From CBDBIK01 sp965206145 (GTDB lineage Bacteria > Pseudomonadota > Alphaproteobacteria > TMED109), in contig CBDBIK010000009.1 in the NCBI GenBank assembly GCA_965206145.1, positions 473,073 to 537,072 of the forward strand: DNA of 64,000 nucleotides, in the 5' to 3' direction. Position 1 is the first letter of the stretch. Each line of letters starts with the position of its first letter. Shown one piece after another: positions 60,501-64,000 of the stretch. Both the position numbers and the translations under genes were made by a program. The notes below the pieces were generated by a model. The model was given only the letters and a program-made list of their open reading frames with translations, made no database searches and was not told the origin of the DNA.

Positions 60501-61131
60501 TGGTGGCGCCCCGGCTTATCAATTTTGGTAGCGGGCTGGATCGATGGGAGATCGAGACCTGTTGAAACCCGCACTCCCGTGCAATCGAGGCGACCTTTTC
60601 CTCATGACGGACGTGGCGGTAGCCATGAAGAAGAGTCACGGCTGCCGAGCGGAATCCCTCGCGCGCAGCCTCGGAAAGTGCCTCTTGTGTCGCCTCACGA
60701 TCGAGCGGGGTGAGCACGGTACCGTCGACGGAGACCCGCTCGTCGATTTCGATCACTTTCTCGTAGAGGGGCGGGGGACGTTCGATGCGGCGGGCGAAGA
60801 TGTCGGGGCGAGCCTGCGTTCCAATCAGGAGTGCATCGGCAAAGCCCTTCGTGATGCACAGGACGACTGGTTCGCCGGCACGTTCGAGAAGGGCGTTGGT
60901 AGCGACAGTGGTACCCATGCGTACCGCCTCGACCGTTCCAGGAGGGATGGGTTCCCCGGGTTCCAGTCCCAATGCGCGGCGGATTCCCTCGATTGCGGCG
61001 TCCTCGTAGAGGTGGGGGGCAACGGAAAGCAGTTTGCTTGCGGACAAGTTCCCACCGGGTGTCCGAGCAACGATGTCGGTGAAGGTGCCACCGCGATCAA
61101 TCCAGAAGCACCATCCAGGAGAGATGGTCAT
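57544..61131 (-). CDS. Fused 5-oxoprolinase / hydantoinase HyuA-HyuB protein
   Basis: 1195 residues from ATG 61131; a GTG 19 codons upstream is possible. The first 680 residues are HyuA-like, an actin-fold ATPase (FWIDRGGTFTDIVART, GFDMGGTSTDVS, GGGSI). The rest is HyuB-like (LLEIFHGLFTSAAEQMG, HIPIHLGSMGETV, RAHHADIGGITPGSMP), ending in a Gly-rich TPGGGGFG. The single-chain arrangement is that of eukaryotic-type OPLAH, which opens 5-oxoproline to glutamate with ATP. Hydantoin or acetone-type substrates cannot be excluded. Overlaps mlaA by 4 bases; divergent from the DjlA-like gene. Confidence 0.94.
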   Translation of the reverse strand: MTISPGWCFWIDRGGTFTDIVARTPGGNLSASKLLSVAPHLYEDAAIEGIRRALGLEPGEPIPPGTVEAVRMGTTVATNALLERAGEPVVLCITKGFADALLIGTQARPDIFARRIERPPPLYEKVIEIDERVSVDGTVLTPLDREATQEALSEAAREGFRSAAVTLLHGYRHVRHEEKVASIARECGFQQVSISHRSSPLPKLISRGATTVADAYLSPVLDRYIERLWPNLRKTPLFFMQSNGGLAEARRFRGRDAILSGPAGGVVGAARTAAMEGHERIIGFDMGGTSTDVSCHEGEFERVDETEVAGVPLAIPMLRIHTVAAGGGSILRFDGQRFTVGPESAGADPGPRCYRRGGPLTVTDCNLLLGRIRPEHFPKVFGPSGNMPLDAEASRRAFAKLARNQKTGRDTPEEIAEGFLDIAIANMAGAIKQISVQRGRDVTLFALAAFGAAAGQLACRVADALDMRTVIVHPLAGVLSAYGMGLADLSALRHRAVGRPLDPADPEPAAAELAEAEKEALAEVDNNVNAEVRRRLRVRYEGSDTSLTVEAGDGGEVCRRFETVHRRVFGFLHANRGLVVEAAEAEAVIAGAPATDLKLPPEEGDPPAIETVPLHAEGIVHQALLYRRSDLRAGHVIPGPAIVIEETATTVIDEDWTAHTTALGHLVLTRKEGAVRRAVSDADADPVLLEIFHGLFTSAAEQMGSVLRNTAHSVNIKERLDFSCAVFDPEGRLVANAPHIPIHLGSMGETVRAVCEARNGRFLPGEGFLHNAPYRGGTHLPDITVVTPVFEKGGKEPLFFVASRAHHADIGGITPGSMPATSTTVDEEGILFDVCPLLSEGELLESDIRQRLAEKPWPARNPDQNLADLAAQLAAGERGSAEIRRMISEFGIKTVHAYMGHVQRNAEEEARRLITRLEPGSAEVELDNGSFIRVRIDVNQNQSTVLIDFTGTSDQLSDNFNAPSAVVRSAVLYVFRLLAERPIPLNEGCLAPVEIRIPKGSMLAPHPPAAVVAGNVETSQAVVDVLLAALGMQANCYGTMNNLTFGTDRFGYYETICGGSGAGPDHDGTDAVHCHMTNTRITDPEILEDRFPVRLESFSVRRRSGGAGQHRGGDGTVRRIRFLEPMTAVILSNRRRVAPKGLAGGSDASVGQNLIEHVDGKVENLPGSATRNMANGDVIVIKTPGGGGFGAEASN

Positions 61132-61205
61132 CGCAAGGGCTCTGGGGGTACCGTTGTGTACATTTGAGAATTCACCATCTCGACTCACTTCGCTACCTTG
61201 CCACT

Positions 61206-61985
61206 ATGGCAGTCTTGGGCAAGGTATTTGGCGGCACCCTCGGTTTTTTCATTGGCGGGCCGATCGGGGCACTGGCGGGCGTGGCGTTCGGGCACAGTAT
61301 CGACCGCTTCCGAGACAGTGAGAAAGAAATTCTTGAACAGGATGGCTCTGCCTCGGCAAGCATCCAACCCGAACGGGCATCGGCGGTTTTCGCGATTGCC
61401 GTGATTGCGCTCGCCGCCAAGGTTGCCAAGGCCGACGGCTCCGTGACACGGGACGAAATCCTGACCTTCCGCAAGTGGTTTTCGTTCCCGCCCGAGGACG
61501 AAGAGCGGATATCAGCTCTGTACAACGAAGCGCGCCGTAGCGCTGACGGGTACGAGGAGTACGCCGCGCAGGTGGGACAGCTCTTCGTTGATCGAAAGGA
61601 ATTGCTCGCCGAATTAGTTGACGCTCTCTATGCGATCGCCGCTGCGGACGGAACTTTACATCCGGAAGAGGAGAAGATGATTGCCCGGATCGGGGCGATG
61701 TTCGGCCTCTCTGCTCAGGAAATGCGGGGTCTTCGCGCAAGGCACACGACACCAACCTCGGCTCCTGGCTCGGATTTGGCGAAGGCTTACGAAGCCCTGG
61801 AAGTCTCACCGGACGCTTCCGACGAGGAGATTCAGAAAGTTCACCGGAATCTTGTCCGGAAATTCCACCCCGACAAACTAGCTTCACAAGGCCTGCCCGA
61901 AGAGTTCACGAGCTTTGCAAACGATCGTCTCGCCGCCATCAACGCGGCCAACGATGCGATCACCAAGGCACGGGGAGGCCGGTGA
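61206..61985 (+). CDS. DjlA-like TerB/J-domain co-chaperone
   Basis: 259 residues from ATG 61206. A glycine-rich N-terminal stretch (GKVFGGTLGFFIGGPIGALAG) that may insert in or touch the membrane, a TerB-like helical domain (VIALAAKVAKADGSVTRDEI, AIAAADGTLHPEEEKMI) and a C-terminal J domain with the HPD motif in RKFHPDKLA. It would stimulate DnaK ATPase at the membrane. It overlaps the amidase gene by 4 bases (GTGA). Confidence 0.92.
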   Translation: MAVLGKVFGGTLGFFIGGPIGALAGVAFGHSIDRFRDSEKEILEQDGSASASIQPERASAVFAIAVIALAAKVAKADGSVTRDEILTFRKWFSFPPEDEERISALYNEARRSADGYEEYAAQVGQLFVDRKELLAELVDALYAIAAADGTLHPEEEKMIARIGAMFGLSAQEMRGLRARHTTPTSAPGSDLAKAYEALEVSPDASDEEIQKVHRNLVRKFHPDKLASQGLPEEFTSFANDRLAAINAANDAITKARGGR

Positions 61986-62731
61986 AGAGAGTCAAGGAGG
62001 CTTCGTCACCGAATCATGGCCTGCGCCCTGCGCCAGGGAAGGTCGGGCTTGTGATTCTTCATTACACAGGGATGCGTGACCGGGACTCAGCACTGGAAAG
62101 GCTCAAAGATCCCGAATCGGGTGTCAGTGCGCACTGGCTTATTGATGAAGCGGGGGAGATTTTCCGGCTTGTGCCGGAAGAAATGAGGGCGTGGCACGCA
62201 GGAGAAGGTTCGTGGCGCTTATGTGAGGACATCAACAGTGTTTCTGTGGGGATTGAAATGATGAACCCGGGCCACGAGTTCGGGCTTCGGGAATTCCCTG
62301 GAGCACAGATAGATGCACTCGAAGGACTTCTGGCTGACGTGCTCCAGCGACACGGACTGGGGCCTGAGGACGTGGTCGGACATTCGGACGTGGCGCCGCT
62401 GCGCAAGCGTGACCCCGGTGAACTCTTTCCGTGGAAACGACTGGCCGAGCGAGGACTGGCCGTGTGGCCGGAGGACCTCAACTCTTCCGTTGCCGGAACG
62501 CTAATTCCTGGAAGCCGTGGGCGATCGGTCCGAGTGCTGCAGGAGCGGCTCCAGAAAATTGGTTACGGCATCACCGTCGACGGGATCTATGGACCGATGA
62601 CGAGGGCAGTGGTCTTCGCGTTCCAGCGACGTTTTCGCCCTGCTCAGATTGATGGAACGGCAGACAGTGGTGTGCGGGTGCTGGTCGACAAGGTTGCGGA
62701 ACTTACGAAAGAACGGGCACAGACTGTTTGA
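61982..62731 (+). CDS. N-acetylmuramoyl-L-alanine amidase (AmpD/AmiD type) with peptidoglycan-binding domain
   Basis: 249 residues from a GTG. Amidase_2 fold with zinc ligands H27 (LVILHYTG), H72 (WHAGEGSW) region, and a histidine in VVGHSDVAPLRKRDPG. The C-terminal part is a peptidoglycan-binding repeat (GSRGRSVRVLQERLQKIGYG, VDGIYGPMTRAVVFAFQRR). No signal peptide is visible, so it may act on recycled muropeptides in the cytoplasm, as AmpD does, though the binding domain is more typical of AmiD. Coupled to the DjlA-like gene. Confidence 0.92.
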   Translation: MKRVKEASSPNHGLRPAPGKVGLVILHYTGMRDRDSALERLKDPESGVSAHWLIDEAGEIFRLVPEEMRAWHAGEGSWRLCEDINSVSVGIEMMNPGHEFGLREFPGAQIDALEGLLADVLQRHGLGPEDVVGHSDVAPLRKRDPGELFPWKRLAERGLAVWPEDLNSSVAGTLIPGSRGRSVRVLQERLQKIGYGITVDGIYGPMTRAVVFAFQRRFRPAQIDGTADSGVRVLVDKVAELTKERAQTV

Positions 62732-62752
62732 TTTGAGCGGACAGGGGAGCGC

Positions 62753-62968
62753 TCAGACTTCCCGTTTCGAGTCTTCTGGTGCGTCCTCGTCGACACGCTT
62801 CCATTCCCCTTCGATGACGTCGCCGGCTGGCTTTTTCATGCGCAATCTGGACGATCGCACGATCTGCACGAAGGACGCAATCCCGGCAATGACCAATCCC
62901 ACTGCGGCTACGAAGATGAACGATATGACAAGGGAGATGGCCACGATCACCGCTCGTAGAAGCCTCAT
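62753..62968 (-). CDS. Small membrane protein of unknown function
   Basis: 71 residues from ATG 62968, with GGTGA just upstream; a GTG at 62989 would add 7. A hydrophobic segment (VIVAISLVISFIFVAAVGLV and onward) spans residues 7-32 and is followed by a basic patch (RSSRLRMKK) and an acidic tail (DVIEGEWKRVDEDAP). The V-I-[DE]-G-E-[WY] motif is familiar in small alphaproteobacterial membrane proteins of unknown role. Convergent with the amidase gene. Confidence 0.65.
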   Translation of the reverse strand: MRLLRAVIVAISLVISFIFVAAVGLVIAGIASFVQIVRSSRLRMKKPAGDVIEGEWKRVDEDAPEDSKREV

Positions 62969-63128
62969 GATTTCACCCACGTCTGTCACCCCTCACGCGA
63001 GTCACTGCTTTCCGGATGAAAGCCATCGCCGCTTGCACGTGCCAAGGTGTTCTGCTTCCTCGCCCGTGAAAGCCTGTGTGCCCGCCTCCACGGGTGACAA
63101 CGACTTTCAAAAGATCGTTGTAGGCGCA

Positions 63129-63164
63129 CGAAAATAATTGGAAATCCGACCGAAAATAATTGGA
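63129..63164. repeat. Direct repeat of 14 bases
   Basis: CGAAAATAATTGGA occurs at 63129-63142 and 63151-63164 (22-base period) in an AT-rich intergenic stretch. A hairpin GCCTC/GAGGC followed by GTTTTAT lies just after it, at about 63182-63202, and may terminate + strand transcription. The repeat could be a regulatory site or slippage debris. Confidence 0.6.
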
Positions 63165-63234
63165 TTTGGCTTGGAAATCTGCCTCGATTTAGAGGCGTTT
63201 TATGGCTAGAAAATCGCATCTAAAAGACCGTTGA

Positions 63235-63987
63235 TCAGACGCGATCGGGCCAGTTGCCAACGCCCCCACTGTCGATCGAATTCGGCTCCGCGTTCCTTCC
63301 GTCCATGGCGGCATAGTCGGTGGGAATGTAGTGCAAGTAACAGCCGACGAAACGCTGCTTGCCGCCGTAGGGGGTCATTCTCGCGTGGATCACCCGGCAT
63401 CCCTCGTAGACGACGATATTGGTCTCGTGGGTGACGACCTGGCAGGTCTCCTGCTCACCTGCCATCGACAGATCCATGAGCTGCATTGCCCAAGGCTGGT
63501 CGGCGCGGATCGTCATCGAGACGGACACAGCGTGCGCTGGATAGGCGTCGAGATGGCCCACCAGCACTGCACCCGGCTCATGGCAGCGAGGCCCGTACCA
63601 TGCCGAGAGCCTGAGCTCGCGCCCGACGACCTTCTCAGCGAACGGCCGGAAAGCCTCATGGATCCGCTTGATCTCCTCTGCGGCGGCCCGGGAGTAGAGG
63701 ATGGAGGAGCAATGCACCTTTCGAAGCGAAGCGTCGGCAGCCGGAGGATCGGTGATCCAGCTTCCGGGCATGGAAACACCATTGCGGTAGGCATTTGAGG
63801 TCGTGTACAGCTCGGGCATGAGGTTCCGCTCGTCGAGGGATGCTTCGTCCACGATGCTCCGGAGAGGATCGAGAAGGGCGGGTTCGGCGTCGTAGAGGGC
63901 GAAACCACGAGGCAAGTACCGAGGTGCCCAGATTGCAGCGGAGTAGTCGCGGAGCCAGCGAGCCCGCACATAGATGTCGGGGATCAT
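63235..63987 (-). CDS. 2-oxoglutarate/Fe(II)-dependent oxygenase-like protein
   Basis: 250 residues from ATG 63987, at the window edge; GAGG precedes the ATG, but the frame is open upstream, so the true start could lie outside. The C-terminal half has the iron-binding H-x-D in GHLDAYPAH (H145, D147), a distal histidine (H201 in CRVIHARM) and R212 (KQRFVG) placed to bind 2-oxoglutarate, as in prolyl-4-hydroxylase-like enzymes. The N-terminal part is not recognised. Substrate unknown. Confidence 0.65.
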   Translation of the reverse strand: MIPDIYVRARWLRDYSAAIWAPRYLPRGFALYDAEPALLDPLRSIVDEASLDERNLMPELYTTSNAYRNGVSMPGSWITDPPAADASLRKVHCSSILYSRAAAEEIKRIHEAFRPFAEKVVGRELRLSAWYGPRCHEPGAVLVGHLDAYPAHAVSVSMTIRADQPWAMQLMDLSMAGEQETCQVVTHETNIVVYEGCRVIHARMTPYGGKQRFVGCYLHYIPTDYAAMDGRNAEPNSIDSGGVGNWPDRV

Positions 63988-64000
63988 GAGGGGGCCTCGG

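Noticed and set aside
1..64000. CRISPR arrays, tRNA or rRNA genes
   Set aside because: No regularly spaced repeats and no cloverleaf or T-arm signature was noticed on either strand; a dedicated scan would be needed to be certain.

Overview
The window is a GC-rich, densely packed chromosomal segment of an alphaproteobacterium, most likely from the Rhodospirillales or a neighbouring deep branch. This is inferred from gene families and order, not from any marker comparison: serC-serA-hisZ-purA converging on rpoH, rluD beside rpoH, a probable 6S RNA between zapA and the 5-formyl-THF cyclo-ligase gene, pal-cpoB-tilS-ftsH-folP, glmM-thiD, and an efp-suhB-MotA/MotB-like block. Cytochromes, a partial Sox cluster and sulfide dehydrogenase point to a respiratory organism that oxidises reduced sulfur. 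TRAP, oxoprolinase and transhydrogenase genes fit a heterotroph or mixotroph.

Layout. 1-5.5 kb: the 3' end of a NosR/NirI-type iron-sulfur membrane protein, a decayed thiamine-diphosphate enzyme gene, ispH, an acyl-CoA synthetase, cytochrome c' and a diheme cytochrome c. 5.8-11.2 kb: a sulfur amino acid operon (CBS-pair protein, cystathionine beta-synthase, cystathionine gamma-synthase/lyase, SixA), a haloacid dehalogenase and a SprT-type protease with duplicated N-terminal modules. 11.6-15.7 kb: soxXYZA facing a flavocytochrome c sulfide dehydrogenase pair; no soxB or soxCD in the window. 15.7-21.2 kb: housekeeping (ychF, pth, rplY, prs, JAMM peptidase, RluD-type synthase). 21.2-22.7 kb: an AT-richer island between rluD and rpoH with a broken IS1595-family transposase, a palindrome, a short tandem repeat and an orphan secreted protein. 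22.7-28.9 kb: rpoH with a sigma-32-like promoter, then purine, histidine and serine biosynthesis. 29-31.5 kb: a PP2C/SpoIIE phosphatase with a STAS antagonist. 31.5-45.8 kb: thiD, glmM, an interposed enolase-superfamily gene, folP, ftsH, tilS, cpoB, pal, an MFS exporter, a YmdB-type phosphodiesterase, folate cyclo-ligase, 6S RNA, zapA, a TRAP binding protein. 45.9-64 kb: an amino-acid oxidase, a MORN protein, the MotA/MotB-like pair, suhB, efp, pntAA-AB-B, an SLC13 transporter, mlaC, mlaA, a fused oxoprolinase, a DjlA-like protein, an amidase, a small membrane protein and a 2OG-oxygenase-like protein.

The most unusual points are: (i) SoxY ends in Gly-Ala-Cys-Ser instead of the usual Gly-Gly-Cys-Gly-Gly arm and soxB is absent locally; (ii) two conserved genes, the MotB-like gene and tilS, have conserved N-termini encoded in frame with no ATG, GTG or TTG start; (iii) the rluD-rpoH junction carries IS debris; (iv) rpoH appears autoregulated. 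I did not find a complete new defence or biosynthetic system. I saw no CRISPR array and no tRNA or rRNA gene. Many starts were reassigned from the longest open frame using ribosome-binding sites, signal peptides or family N-termini.
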